Below, one piece after another: positions 1 to 9,943 of a DNA stretch of 64,000 nucleotides. How positions within the stretch are numbered: position 1 is the first letter of the stretch; the number at the start of each line of letters is the position of its first letter. The stretch is from an uncultured Pseudomonadota bacterium (GTDB lineage: Bacteria > Bdellovibrionota_B > Oligoflexia > Oligoflexales > CAIYRB01): positions 37,986 to 101,985 of the forward strand of contig CAIWTN010000151.1 in the NCBI GenBank assembly GCA_903915625.1. The letters are read 5' to 3'. The notes under the pieces were generated by a model that was not told the DNA's origin, made no database searches, and saw only the letters and a list, made by a program, of their open reading frames with translations. The position numbers and the translations under genes were made by a program.

Positions 1-156
1 TGTCTTAAGAGGAAGCTCATGACGGACCACTTTGGCACCAGTTTCGGAAAACAGCAGGTACACGCGCTTCACGCGGGTTCGTAGAATGTCTACTAGGCGC
101 TCTGCATAAATTGAGCCGGATGCACCCGTTACAGCAACTAGAATCCTATGCTCCAT
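1..156 (-). CDS. ubiX: UbiX-like flavin prenyltransferase (N-terminal part, truncated by window edge)
   Basis: Reverse strand translates to MEHRILVAVTGASGSIYAERLVDILRTRVKRVYLLFSETGAKVVRHELPLKT; the VTGASGSIYAxRL motif is typical of UbiX/Pad1. Confidence 0.85.
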   Translation of the reverse strand, partial: MEHRILVAVTGASGSIYAERLVDILRTRVKRVYLLFSETGAKVVRHELPLKT

Positions 157-167
157 GATCGACTCCA

Positions 168-1067
168 TCAAAACGAGACACAGTCGAGACCACTGAACAC
201 CAAATAAATAACGCTTACATAAGCATTCATATTAAAAAAGGCGATATTTAGGTGGCGTGAATAACCAGTAACTCGGGCATCTCTAACCAAGAATTGCTCG
301 TAAGCCAAAAGCACCGCTATGGTGATTACGCCTAAAAAGTACACTAAACCACGCTCGCTAGACCAACCAGCTAGGGATAGAAAAACGATCATCGCAAGGA
401 AGCAGACTTTGCTGATCGCAAGCGATCCGGCTGGTCCGAAGCGGCTTGGCACACTCTTAAGCCTTTGTCCGATGTCAAAAGTGCGATCTTGAAGCGAATA
501 TAGGATGTCAAAACCAGCGGTCCATAAGCAGACGGCGATACCAACAAAGATTACGGGCCAATCTACCCTACCCGTCATGGCCATAGCTACGCCGATGGGA
601 GCCAGACCCAAACAAATCCCAAGGTACCAATGAGTCAGCCAAGATAAGTGTTTCATCATTGAGTACATTGCCAGAATTGCTAGTAAAGGCGCTGAGCAGT
701 ACCCTGCAAGCGGGCTCAAGCCGAAGGCACTTGCGACGAACAAGAGGCCCGCGGTTATGGACCATCCCAGCCCAGCATTTGCACTTAGCTCACCTGCCGG
801 AATTTTGCGCGTCCTTGTTCTCGGATTGGACCCATCAATGTGCCGATCTAAATACCGATTCATTCCCATAGCAAAGCTGCGTGCAGTCACCATGCAGACC
901 AGCAACAGCAAAATTTGACGAGTAGTCGGTATCGGAAGGGCCCCGATAATAAAAGCTGCGACAGCAAATGGCAAAGCAAAGACGCTGTGAGCAATCTTGA
1001 TGTCGAGGGCAAAGTGCCGAAAAGATTGCAGGATATTTTGCTTGCTCGGGTGTTCAGCGTAGTTCAA
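168..1067 (-). CDS. UbiA-family prenyltransferase (4-hydroxybenzoate polyprenyltransferase/MqnP-like)
   Basis: Multi-TM protein with the NRYLDRHIDGSNPRTRTR motif and DILYSLQDRTFD second Asp-rich motif; adjacent to ubiX-like gene. Confidence 0.88.
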   Translation of the reverse strand: MNYAEHPSKQNILQSFRHFALDIKIAHSVFALPFAVAAFIIGALPIPTTRQILLLLVCMVTARSFAMGMNRYLDRHIDGSNPRTRTRKIPAGELSANAGLGWSITAGLLFVASAFGLSPLAGYCSAPLLAILAMYSMMKHLSWLTHWYLGICLGLAPIGVAMAMTGRVDWPVIFVGIAVCLWTAGFDILYSLQDRTFDIGQRLKSVPSRFGPAGSLAISKVCFLAMIVFLSLAGWSSERGLVYFLGVITIAVLLAYEQFLVRDARVTGYSRHLNIAFFNMNAYVSVIYLVFSGLDCVSF

Positions 1068-1082
1068 TGATTGACCTTGATA

Positions 1083-2234
1083 TCATAGGCGGCAGAGTTG
1101 AAATGCCCAGCGCGTCCCCTCTCGGTGCCTAGTTACTAGATATTCAGCATCGTGTGCAGGTGCCTGAGAGGTACCGATGATTCGAGTGCCTTTTTGAAAA
1201 ATCCCTGAATAAGTGGGCTTACTCGGACGACTGCTATTCACATGATATCGCGCAATAGTGCTTTCTTCGTCAATCCAATTCAATAAGAGGACCTCTAAGC
1301 CCTTGCGGCCATGAAAGAACGCTGGCTCAGTGGTATGGATATCTGTGAGAGCATATGAATCGGAGGGCTCGGGCTTGAAGCCTGCTTGAGTTAAATTGAA
1401 CTCCGTGACCTTGAGATCGGCCTGCCCTATCATAGTGTCCCCCTCAATTGTGGCTAGGTAAAGATGGCGATTCAGCGCTCGCGCAGTCCAACTCTCCACC
1501 TGACTGTATCTACCATTAAGGTCTGTGGCGGCGTCGCTAGTGCCGTCCTCGCGGATCACCTGTGTTTTGAACGGACGATCTCTCTCGTCTTCATGCCAGA
1601 CGATCAAGGCGCTTGATTCCGCTCCGCTAGGGATCACTGTCGGAGGGTTTGTAAGTGTGAGATTCGTGACCGGATGAGCCGTTATTTTTTTTGCTTCGCG
1701 AATGTTAAAGAAAATTAAATGGTAAAGATTGTCATCGGTTTTGTAACTTAGCCAAATTCCGTTGCGAGCTAAAATAGCCTCGCCATCGACGACTGGTTTT
1801 ATGCCAGTATATTTGCTGAACAATAGAATATTACCGGGCACTGTCCTTAACTCTATCGTGACGTTGTTCTCTTCATTGCGCGCTACCACCGCATATAGGC
1901 TAGAACCGTAGTGAGTTCCACCAAGCACGGTTGCTGCACCTCCTAAGCTGAGGGTGGTGAAGCTCTCGATTGCCGGTGAATCTGAATTCATTGGTGAATA
2001 ATAGTGAAATCGCCCACCGTTTCTTTTTAACCCGGAAACAAAGAAGCCGCCCAAGCTTCCTTTAACAACGTTGATTTCATCAATTTGTAGCTCGCCATCT
2101 CTAAGCGGCCAAAGACTGCAATTTACCTGTTCAGATTGTGATAGCGGATACCAATTTGAGGCGCTTTTCTTGCTTCCGGGGGTTTGGCAAGACACAGTGC
2201 AAGCTACCAGTATGAAATATAAATACTGCTTCAT
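1083..2234 (-). CDS. hypothetical lipoprotein
   Basis: N-terminus MKQYLYFILVACTVSCQTPG has signal peptide and lipobox-like Cys; no family recognised. Confidence 0.7.
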   Translation of the reverse strand: MKQYLYFILVACTVSCQTPGSKKSASNWYPLSQSEQVNCSLWPLRDGELQIDEINVVKGSLGGFFVSGLKRNGGRFHYYSPMNSDSPAIESFTTLSLGGAATVLGGTHYGSSLYAVVARNEENNVTIELRTVPGNILLFSKYTGIKPVVDGEAILARNGIWLSYKTDDNLYHLIFFNIREAKKITAHPVTNLTLTNPPTVIPSGAESSALIVWHEDERDRPFKTQVIREDGTSDAATDLNGRYSQVESWTARALNRHLYLATIEGDTMIGQADLKVTEFNLTQAGFKPEPSDSYALTDIHTTEPAFFHGRKGLEVLLLNWIDEESTIARYHVNSSRPSKPTYSGIFQKGTRIIGTSQAPAHDAEYLVTRHREGTRWAFQLCRL

Positions 2235-2329
2235 GTTAATTCCTTGCCAAGACTTTTTTGCTCAAGTTTTGATGATTGGTGACGATTCGGTTTAAGGAGA
2301 AGTTTAGCCTTGAGACCGTGGGGCGTACA

Positions 2330-2659
2330 ATGAAACTCAACATCGCAATCGTAGGAGCCTTACTCCCCATTGCTCTGGCGTCGACGATAGGCTGCAAGAC
2401 TATGGTGGCGACCGGTGTGGTCGACCCAACCTATTTGCCGTTTCTCCGTAATTCTCCGAATGAATGTTATTATCTAGATGATTTTATGCCAGTTCCAGAT
2501 GGTTTAGTGACCGGTAAATCTGGCTCCTTAGATCTGCGTTATTATAGCTACAAGACCGCCAACTATAAAGAATGGTCGATGAAAGCGATTATGCTTTCAT
2601 TTTACTCAAGAAACGGACGCTGCTGGTCGCTATTCGAAGAGTACTATATCGCTGAGTGA
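2330..2659 (+). CDS. hypothetical small lipoprotein
   Basis: Internal ATG gives MKLNIAIVGALLPIALASTIGCKTM, signal peptide plus Cys; track ORF begins at 2276. Confidence 0.55.
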   Translation: MKLNIAIVGALLPIALASTIGCKTMVATGVVDPTYLPFLRNSPNECYYLDDFMPVPDGLVTGKSGSLDLRYYSYKTANYKEWSMKAIMLSFYSRNGRCWSLFEEYYIAE

Positions 2660-2752
2660 AGCTAGCTGAAGGCTTTGCACGCGTCAGAGTAGAAAATCAG
2701 GTACACTACATAGATAGCCCAATACTGTTGTTTAATTCCGATCTGATGGAGT

Positions 2753-3754
2753 ATGGGTCCTATGAAAAACATCCTGAAAATGTCAGTTTTGAGTGGGTGT
2801 TTGGTCGCCCTGCTCGGGCTATTAGCGATAGTATCTGGCTGTGCGACAAATCCGAAGATTACCCTGGTAACACAAGGTAACCAGTATGCCAAAGACGGTC
2901 TGTTGCGAGAGGCAGCCGATTCATACAAGAAAGCTATCTCGGAGAAACCGAATAATTTTACTGCGCACCGGAATCTTGGGATGGTGCTGGTTAAGATGGG
3001 TGATTATAAGGGAGCGGTGCGGCATCTCGAAAAGGCAATGCCCAAGTTTGAGAAAGATTTTGATGCGAATTACTACCTGGGTGAGGGTTACCGTGCTCAG
3101 GATAAGTACGCCGAAGCGATATTTCACTACAAGCGGGCGCTTAAGTTAAAAGATGGTGATACTCGAGCGTTAAAGCCTTTGGCATGGAGTTACTTTAAAA
3201 TTCGCTATTACAGCGAAGCTCTGTCGATAGCGCGCGATTTGCAGAAAATTGCTCCAGATGATGATCAGACCGCAATTATAGCTGCTCGCACACTACTTAA
3301 GTTGAAGCGTCCGAAAGAGGCGTTGACCATAGTTACTAGCGCTAAGAAGCAGATCGCGGTCGCTTCTAAGCCTTTCTATAATAGCGTCGAAGGTGACATT
3401 CTTTACGATTTAAATGACTACGAGGGTGCTGCCCGTGCATATCGCGAGGCACTAAAGGAACAACCGCTTCTTGCTGGTGCGCTCTTGGGCCTTGGGCGCT
3501 ACTCGCTGGATAAAGGGAAGCCGCAGCAGGCTGTGACCTATATGGAGCGAGCTGTGCGGATTCGGCCTAGACTAACCGAAGGTCATTATCTACTCGGCAA
3601 AGCCTACGAAAATATCGATAAAGATAAGTCGTTGCGCTATTACCGGAATTTTCGCAAGCAGGCATCCGCAGATCCAGAGTTTATTGCTCGCCTGAACGAA
3701 GTTAAGCAACGGATCAGTGCTTTGCAGGTCGGGCAAAAAGAGTTCAAACGTTAA
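2753..3754 (+). CDS. TPR-repeat lipoprotein
   Basis: LLAIVSGCATN lipobox followed by several TPR units (e.g. AKDGLLREAADSYKKAISEKPNNFTAHRNLGMVLVKMGDY). Start may be 2762. Confidence 0.85.
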   Translation: MGPMKNILKMSVLSGCLVALLGLLAIVSGCATNPKITLVTQGNQYAKDGLLREAADSYKKAISEKPNNFTAHRNLGMVLVKMGDYKGAVRHLEKAMPKFEKDFDANYYLGEGYRAQDKYAEAIFHYKRALKLKDGDTRALKPLAWSYFKIRYYSEALSIARDLQKIAPDDDQTAIIAARTLLKLKRPKEALTIVTSAKKQIAVASKPFYNSVEGDILYDLNDYEGAARAYREALKEQPLLAGALLGLGRYSLDKGKPQQAVTYMERAVRIRPRLTEGHYLLGKAYENIDKDKSLRYYRNFRKQASADPEFIARLNEVKQRISALQVGQKEFKR

Positions 3755-4134
3755 ATTAACTTCATTTCAGCTTTTTGGTAGCTGAGTAAGCTGCGTTTGG
3801 CTTCAAATAAATTTTTGTAAGACTCGTATCGAATACGAAGTTTGTCGCTCTCGCCTTTAGCCGCCACAAGCTTTTCAATAAACTCAATATACTCAGGATC
3901 AGTTTCGGTAAGCCGACGCAATTTGGCCTCGCTAATCGCGTCGTCGTCTAACCTGATTGCAATGCGGGCGCGCACAGTAGGCTTGAGTAACTCTAGTCGC
4001 TCTGCCTCTCGCTTCGCGTTGGCGTACTCAAGACCAATCCTATTGGCTACGTGGACTATTTCTTCAAGGCCTAGCTTGTCAGCTGCTGGTGTTGAGTCCG
4101 TGCGGCCATTCTTGTCGTCGCGTCCCTCTGCCAA
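3751..4134 (-). CDS. hypothetical protein, predicted coiled coil
   Basis: Full-length ORF, charged heptad-like sequence, convergent with the TPR gene. Confidence 0.6.
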   Translation of the reverse strand: MAEGRDDKNGRTDSTPAADKLGLEEIVHVANRIGLEYANAKREAERLELLKPTVRARIAIRLDDDAISEAKLRRLTETDPEYIEFIEKLVAAKGESDKLRIRYESYKNLFEAKRSLLSYQKAEMKLI

Positions 4135-4369
4135 TTGCCGCCCTCCTCAGTATTTGTGTTCGTCAATCTCTGGATAACTATCTGAAGGGTCTTAGTATTT
4201 GTGGTTCCTAAAGTCTAAGATTTTTTCCTAAAGATTACGCAGAAAAATGCCGATACCAGATTAGTAAGGCCAGAGGGAGGGTATTGACTGGCTGGCCAAT
4301 TAAGGTTGAAGATATAAATATGAACAAGTTTAAATCTACCTCACGTTTGACAGCGTGAAGGAGGGGTCC

Positions 4370-4987
4370 ATGGGCGCACCGCAGCTTGAGCTGATGCTTA
4401 AACCGCATGAGTTTTTTCGAGAGAAGGTCACGGAAGCTGTGGCTAATCAGCGCATCGAGCTAGGTGATGATGTTGAGTTTTACGTAGTGAATCTTTTATG
4501 TGAGTTTATTGCTCCAAGCAAATTGGAAACCATTTCAGGCCAACTAGACGCATTTGAGACTCCGCTGGCCCTAATGCTCAAGGAGGCCATTGATGCGCCA
4601 CCTGCACATAAGCTCAAAATTTTTAAATACTTAGGGGATAGTAGTCTCTATGTTGCGGGCTTTTTCCAGGATTATTTCAATCGCAAGGCATATGATCTTA
4701 ACTACTATATTTCGCTAGGGGCGTCCGCGTACAACAATGTGTCCGCTTTGTCTCGAGTGCATCAGGGAGATGATCACTTTACCAGTATGTATGCGGATCT
4801 TGCCGAGAAGTTTCGCGATCTAGTGGAAGTGGTGGCAGAGGTCTCAGAAACTCCAGGTACTACCAAACCAGTCGATATTCTCGCTGTGTATGACAGGTGG
4901 ACACGTAATAACTCTGATCGTCTACGGCGGATTTTGCACAGGGTCGGGATCACGCCCATTCAAACCCCCTGGCGAGAACGTCAGTGA
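4370..4987 (+). CDS. conserved-looking protein of unknown function
   Basis: AAGGAGG ribosome binding site just before ATG at 4370; stop overlaps next start (GTGA). Confidence 0.75.
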   Translation: MGAPQLELMLKPHEFFREKVTEAVANQRIELGDDVEFYVVNLLCEFIAPSKLETISGQLDAFETPLALMLKEAIDAPPAHKLKIFKYLGDSSLYVAGFFQDYFNRKAYDLNYYISLGASAYNNVSALSRVHQGDDHFTSMYADLAEKFRDLVEVVAEVSETPGTTKPVDILAVYDRWTRNNSDRLRRILHRVGITPIQTPWRERQ

Positions 4988-5658
4988 GCACCTTTTCCGT
5001 TCAGCGGAACACCCTGAAGGCGGTTGTCGAGAGGGTTGAAGCCGAATTGGCGGAATTTTACGGTTTCGAGCCATTGTGCCGCGCCGCTGAGCATCTAATA
5101 GATTTGGATGAACTACGGACAGTGTTGGGTAATCAGGTGACAAGTTTACCTGAGTATGGTGCCCGCGCGGCCGTATTCTTTTCGTCAGATACCAACGCCC
5201 AGGAATTATTTATTGGCATTCATTTTTCGGATTCAATCTCAGCGCGACTTAACGTTACTAACCCACTAACTCGCTTAGCTGACGACAATTTGGATCAGTT
5301 TTGTATCATTGTAGAGGAGGTGAGTCATTTCCACCTTATTCTGAACCGAGTGTCCAATGAGCAGATCGTGTCAAAGTTGGAGCTAGAATGGCAGGGCGAG
5401 ATCGATAAGCTTTTAGTGGCTGCACTTACTCTGACTCGTCAATGTGGTGATAGCCATATTTTGCCATTGGCGCGCAAACTTTATGATCAAGCTGAAATTG
5501 TGGGGTTGGACCGAGAGCTTTATTGGCAGGCGACAAAGCGTGCGGCGAGATTTTGGTTTGCCGAATTGCGGCATAGCAATACTATCGGACCGGAGTTAAG
5601 AGATGTCCTCCGTGGCCATTACTATGCTCCTCTATCCCTAAAAATGCAGGCCGGCTAA
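4984..5658 (+). CDS. protein of unknown function, coupled to upstream gene
   Basis: GTG start overlapping previous stop by 4 nt; contains EEVSHFHLILNR segment. Confidence 0.75.
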   Translation: MSTFSVQRNTLKAVVERVEAELAEFYGFEPLCRAAEHLIDLDELRTVLGNQVTSLPEYGARAAVFFSSDTNAQELFIGIHFSDSISARLNVTNPLTRLADDNLDQFCIIVEEVSHFHLILNRVSNEQIVSKLELEWQGEIDKLLVAALTLTRQCGDSHILPLARKLYDQAEIVGLDRELYWQATKRAARFWFAELRHSNTIGPELRDVLRGHYYAPLSLKMQAG

Positions 5659-5685
5659 GAGAGATTTCTTTCAGTAAAAATCAAC

Positions 5686-6738
5686 TTAACGCTGTGATTC
5701 AATGTGATGTGCCAACATCTGGCGTAGCTCCCATGCTTCAGCGTGTTGTCCCTTGCGGTCGAGCTCTTCGGCAAATTTGGTAAGCTCGACGTCGTGGCTG
5801 CCTTTAATGATGACAGCTCGCAAATCATTGAAGGCATAATTAGGTGTCCCCTCCGCGAACAGCGCGCGAGCACGTTTAATTCTGATAGTGGCGATATCCG
5901 GATCTAAGGCTAATGCTTGGCTATAATGATAGATTTTCTGCCCACTATCGTCACTGCTGTCGCCGGCGATTACCAGCCGATTTATTACTAATTGTGGAGA
6001 AGTTGAAGCGTAGATGCCTCCACAGCATATCAAAGTAAGTATCAGTAAGAGGCTGATTCCTAAGGCTGGGACTCGTTTATGTAGGTTATTAGGTCGAAGG
6101 TTAATCATGGCGGCAGTTAGAAGTACGCCACCCACCAACCCCCCGATATGCGCGGAATTGTCGATAAAGGGAATAAGAAGTCCGAATCCCAAGTTGATCA
6201 CTACGGTCATAGCATAGGCCCTGTTGCGTGGGCGGCGACCGGTCAATTTTTTAATGTGTGTGCCAATTGTGCGCTCAAGCAGGAATCCGGCACCCAGCAA
6301 ACCAAACAGGGAGCTAGAAGCCCCAGCACTCATGTTCACGCTAAAGGTGGCACTGGCAATATTTCCGGCAATTCCTGAAATGAGATAAATCGCCAAGAAC
6401 CATGGGCCACCAAGCAAACGTTCAAGTTGAAAGCCCACGACGTATAGGAAATAACTATTAAAGGCGAAGTGGATGACTCCGACATGGATAAAGATTGGTG
6501 CAATCAAGCGCCAAAGTTCACCCTGAGCCAACTTAACCGAGTCTTTGGCACCCAGTGCCAATAAAGTCGTGGTGTCGGGTGTGAAAATATTGCCACTAAG
6601 ATAGCAGATATAGAGAAAAACTAATCCGTTGATGAGTAAAATTCGGCCGGACCAAGTGCCAAATAAGTACCTTAGTCCTTTAGGTTGAGTCATGCCCGCC
6701 AGCAGCGGGTTTTCTTCGGTAGAGTCAAGATTTTGCAC
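5686..6738 (-). CDS. rhomboid-family intramembrane serine protease with C-terminal TPR-like region
   Basis: HVGVIHFAFNSYFLY, GASSSLFGLLGAG (GxSx) and NSAHIGGLVGG (catalytic His) motifs. Confidence 0.92.
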   Translation of the reverse strand: MQNLDSTEENPLLAGMTQPKGLRYLFGTWSGRILLINGLVFLYICYLSGNIFTPDTTTLLALGAKDSVKLAQGELWRLIAPIFIHVGVIHFAFNSYFLYVVGFQLERLLGGPWFLAIYLISGIAGNIASATFSVNMSAGASSSLFGLLGAGFLLERTIGTHIKKLTGRRPRNRAYAMTVVINLGFGLLIPFIDNSAHIGGLVGGVLLTAAMINLRPNNLHKRVPALGISLLLILTLICCGGIYASTSPQLVINRLVIAGDSSDDSGQKIYHYSQALALDPDIATIRIKRARALFAEGTPNYAFNDLRAVIIKGSHDVELTKFAEELDRKGQHAEAWELRQMLAHHIESQR

Positions 6739-6753
6739 GGAACCCTCTACGCT

Positions 6754-7197
6754 TTACATCACGATGTAGTCGGTAAGGGGGCTATGCATATCAATGTATT
6801 TGGTAGCGCGCAGATCTTGGTGACCCGCTCTATTTGATAGTAACCAAACTGGAATCGGGCCTTGAGGATTTGCAATAAAAATTACCATCTGAGCCACCTC
6901 GGCACTGTGGCCATTACTGCTCAGAATCTCTGCCGATAACCTTAACTTTTGTCCGATGCGCACAGCCACATGTACGTGATTACTGTGCAAGCTAAGGACA
7001 TCGAATTTACCTGTAGGTGTAACTGCTTTGAACTCAACACGAAATTCACTGTCGTTTAGGTGGTCAATCGCCGTCACCTCATAATCGCCGCCTACTTTAA
7101 GTAGTTGGCTTTTAGGCTCCGCAGAGGCTTTGGACTGTGACCAAAGCGAAAGGCTAAGCAGGAATACTAGTTTTAGATATCCATTAAGTTTACTCAT
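6754..7197 (-). CDS. hypothetical exported protein
   Basis: N-terminal signal peptide MSKLNGYLKLVFLLSLSLWSQSKASA. Confidence 0.6.
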   Translation of the reverse strand: MSKLNGYLKLVFLLSLSLWSQSKASAEPKSQLLKVGGDYEVTAIDHLNDSEFRVEFKAVTPTGKFDVLSLHSNHVHVAVRIGQKLRLSAEILSSNGHSAEVAQMVIFIANPQGPIPVWLLSNRAGHQDLRATKYIDMHSPLTDYIVM

Positions 7198-7238
7198 AGC
7201 GACCTCAGATGACTGGTATTCAATGCCGTAAGCCTAAC

Positions 7239-7904
7239 TTATGGTAGCAGACTATGTAGTTGGCCAATCGGAACGGCCCGATCAGTTGCACCAAATATGA
7301 ATGTGCCCGCGACAAGCACGCGTGCACCTGCTGCCACAACTTGGGCTCCGGTCTCAGCGTTAATCCCGCCATCGACTTCAATGAGTACCTTATTTTGAAG
7401 TCCGTATTGTTTTAATTTATCAGCGAGCAGTTTGATGCGGCCTGCGGTTTGCTTAATGTAATGCTGACCGCCGTAGCCAGGATTTACGGACATTAACATG
7501 ATGCTGTCGACATCTTCGAGCAATGGGAAAACACTCTCTAGTGGAGTCCCAGGATTTGCTGCGAGGCCGACCTTCGCTCCTGCTGCACGTATTGACTGGG
7601 CAAGGCGATGCGCATGAATAGCTGCTTCAACGTGGAATGTGAGGCGGTCTGCTCCTGCCTTCACGTAATCAAGAGCAACGGCGTCTGGATTGCTCACCAT
7701 GATGTGCACATCTAACGGGATACTCGCAAGTTTCTTAAGTGCTTGTATGAAAGGCAGGCCGTAGGTGAGATTGGGTACAAAATGACCATCCATGACATCA
7801 ACGTGATGCCAGTCCGCACCTGCTGCTTCCACGTTTTTTACTTCATCACCGAATCGCATCGGGTCAGATGCTAACAAGGACGGAGCCACTAAGACTTTGG
7901 TCAT
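7239..7904 (-). CDS. rpe: ribulose-phosphate 3-epimerase
   Basis: APSLLASDP, DWHHVDVMDGHFVPNLTYG, DVHIMVSNP, MSVNPGYGGQ, EVDGGIN motifs. Confidence 0.97.
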   Translation of the reverse strand: MTKVLVAPSLLASDPMRFGDEVKNVEAAGADWHHVDVMDGHFVPNLTYGLPFIQALKKLASIPLDVHIMVSNPDAVALDYVKAGADRLTFHVEAAIHAHRLAQSIRAAGAKVGLAANPGTPLESVFPLLEDVDSIMLMSVNPGYGGQHYIKQTAGRIKLLADKLKQYGLQNKVLIEVDGGINAETGAQVVAAGARVLVAGTFIFGATDRAVPIGQLHSLLP

Positions 7905-8452
7905 GTGGGTACTGCTCGACTGAGTTTCTTCCGGGCGAGGTTAGCTTTCAGTCGACTCATTCGGTTGATAAAGACGACACCGTCTATGTGATCGAGTTCA
8001 TGCTGGATGCACACGGATAGCAGCCCTGTGGCATGAATTTCAAATGACTTTCCATATTCGTCCTGCGCAGACACCCAAACTTCCGCTGCTCGATCAATAA
8101 ATTCGAAGATTTCGGGAAAGCTCAGACAGCCCTCTTGATAGCGAAACTTACCAGCCTTTTTAGTTATGACTGGATTGATGAAGGTAAATTTCTTGTCGTG
8201 CCACCATTCTTTGGGCTCGGCAAACTGTTCTTCATCTTGTTCTGCGTCCCTAGCTGCCCATGGTATCTCCATGGTGATGACTCGGCGTAGATCACCTACT
8301 TGGTTTGCGGCTAATCCGATCCCGTTTGAGTCATGCATGGTCTCATGCATATCTGCAACGAATCGACGTAAGCTTTCGTCAAATTCACTCACTTCGGTAG
8401 CGCGAGTCTCCAGGACCTGTGCAGGCCACAAGACGACGTCCAGAACTGCCAC
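7901..8452 (-). CDS. def: peptide deformylase
   Basis: GIGLAANQVG, EGCLSFP, QHELDHIDG motifs. Confidence 0.97.
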   Translation of the reverse strand: MAVLDVVLWPAQVLETRATEVSEFDESLRRFVADMHETMHDSNGIGLAANQVGDLRRVITMEIPWAARDAEQDEEQFAEPKEWWHDKKFTFINPVITKKAGKFRYQEGCLSFPEIFEFIDRAAEVWVSAQDEYGKSFEIHATGLLSVCIQHELDHIDGVVFINRMSRLKANLARKKLSRAVPT

Positions 8453-8572
8453 GACTCAGTACCTCAAATTTTGATTGCTGGTTTAGTTGTCGACCGAACG
8501 TCATTCGGCCGATTCCTCGGCACAAATGCTAGCATGTAGGGCAGCCTATGGCGAGTTCAAAGCCTGTGGCTA

Positions 8573-8809
8573 TCAGAGAGGCTTTGCGTCGTCGGGCGCG
8601 TTCTTAGCGAATGCAACTTTTGTTGCGCGAGCCAATCTTTGCCAAAGATCGGCAAGGCTTTCATCGACAGTTTGTACCATGGAGTTTTGCACCAGAGTAT
8701 CATTGGCATAATTAAAAACCGGCCGCCCGTGATACTTAATTGATAATATAAAAACCCAAAAAATTGCCTGAAGAGTCAGCTTACCTGCCCATTTTAATAA
8801 ATCGTTCAT
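8573..8809 (-). CDS. small membrane-associated hypothetical protein
   Basis: 78-aa ORF with one N-terminal hydrophobic segment and a GGGGAGG purine-rich site upstream. Confidence 0.5.
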   Translation of the reverse strand: MNDLLKWAGKLTLQAIFWVFILSIKYHGRPVFNYANDTLVQNSMVQTVDESLADLWQRLARATKVAFAKNAPDDAKPL

Positions 8810-8873
8810 ACCTACGTATCCTCCCCTCGGTTACGTTTGATCTTCAAAAGGATTGTGCCCTAAGCTCTGGCCT

Positions 8874-9824
8874 TCAGAGTCCCTGGCGAGTAGCTCGTTC
8901 ATTTGCCCGTGCCCAAGGTATTATATCCTTTCTTGTCGGCGAGTTGCGAATAATGCTCAGTTCCCCTCGGTCCAGGTCCATGATGCCCAGCATGAAGGAA
9001 ACGGAACCTGCTACCGCACGTTTGACCACCGCATCTAAATCTTCAGCAGGCGGTGTCGGATTGTTCGCCACTTCCACAGTCATCGCGAGAGTTCCATGAG
9101 TCATGTAAGCATAATCAATGAACTCACCAAGTGCCGGATAGTCGGAATAGGATTGTCTATACTGGCTCATCCCCATTGCCTGCGCCGTCAGTTTGGCCAG
9201 AGTAAAGAATACATCGAAATCCGCGGGTCGCTCCGCGGAATGCGCCCAGGCCCAGAGTACCCCCTCCATTCCTGAGTGGAGTGCTAGAGCAGCACGAAAG
9301 CGCACTTTATTAGTTAAGTCCCTTACTAGCCGAATTGCCGGAGTTTTGAAGGAGTCTTCGTCTCTGCGGCCGGGAAAGGCATAGTCCCTGTTGGGGTCAA
9401 GGCCTCGGGCATCGAAGCGCCTGTTGGCTGCATGCCCGTCAGGGTTTACTAGCGGCTGCAGATAAATTGCATAATTTGAGAGGAGTTCTCGGACTACAGG
9501 CAACTGCCGGTATTTGACTAGGTAGTCAATTAGTCCAAGGACACCCTCAGTGCTGGCTTTCTCGTCTCCGTGATGGGTGCCATTAATGTAGATGGCTGGT
9601 AGAGATTCTGGTTCTCCATGGCTGACAACCACATAGTCGATGTTTCGCCCTTGTTCCGAGTACCCTAGGGTATGAAAATGTACGAGATTCGGATTTTGTC
9701 GGGCGAGTTGACGCAGGCTGGCGTGAATTTCTTCTTGGCCATGGTAAGCATGGAACGAAATGCCGAAGGCCTCTGAAGAAGTCGTGATAAGCCAAAACAC
9801 TAGGCAAATGAGCGGACGCACCAT
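8874..9824 (-). CDS. M14-family zinc carboxypeptidase
   Basis: Signal peptide; NGTHHGDEKAS (HxxE), YLQPLVNPDGHAANRRFDARGLDPNRDY, and TVEVANN motifs. Confidence 0.9.
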   Translation of the reverse strand: MVRPLICLVFWLITTSSEAFGISFHAYHGQEEIHASLRQLARQNPNLVHFHTLGYSEQGRNIDYVVVSHGEPESLPAIYINGTHHGDEKASTEGVLGLIDYLVKYRQLPVVRELLSNYAIYLQPLVNPDGHAANRRFDARGLDPNRDYAFPGRRDEDSFKTPAIRLVRDLTNKVRFRAALALHSGMEGVLWAWAHSAERPADFDVFFTLAKLTAQAMGMSQYRQSYSDYPALGEFIDYAYMTHGTLAMTVEVANNPTPPAEDLDAVVKRAVAGSVSFMLGIMDLDRGELSIIRNSPTRKDIIPWARANERATRQGL

Positions 9825-9943
9825 TGCTCATGGTCTCCTAGTCGGATGTGATTGCGTAATTGGGCGAGGTTCAATCAGAATTAGGTATCTTCTGATCGTA
9901 GCGATAAGGTTCCCTAGCTGTCAACGCACCCAATATTAGAGGC

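Noticed and set aside
3842-4177. 111-aa Ser-rich ORF antisense to 3751..4134
   Set aside because: Composition looks like a reverse-strand artefact of the coiled-coil gene.
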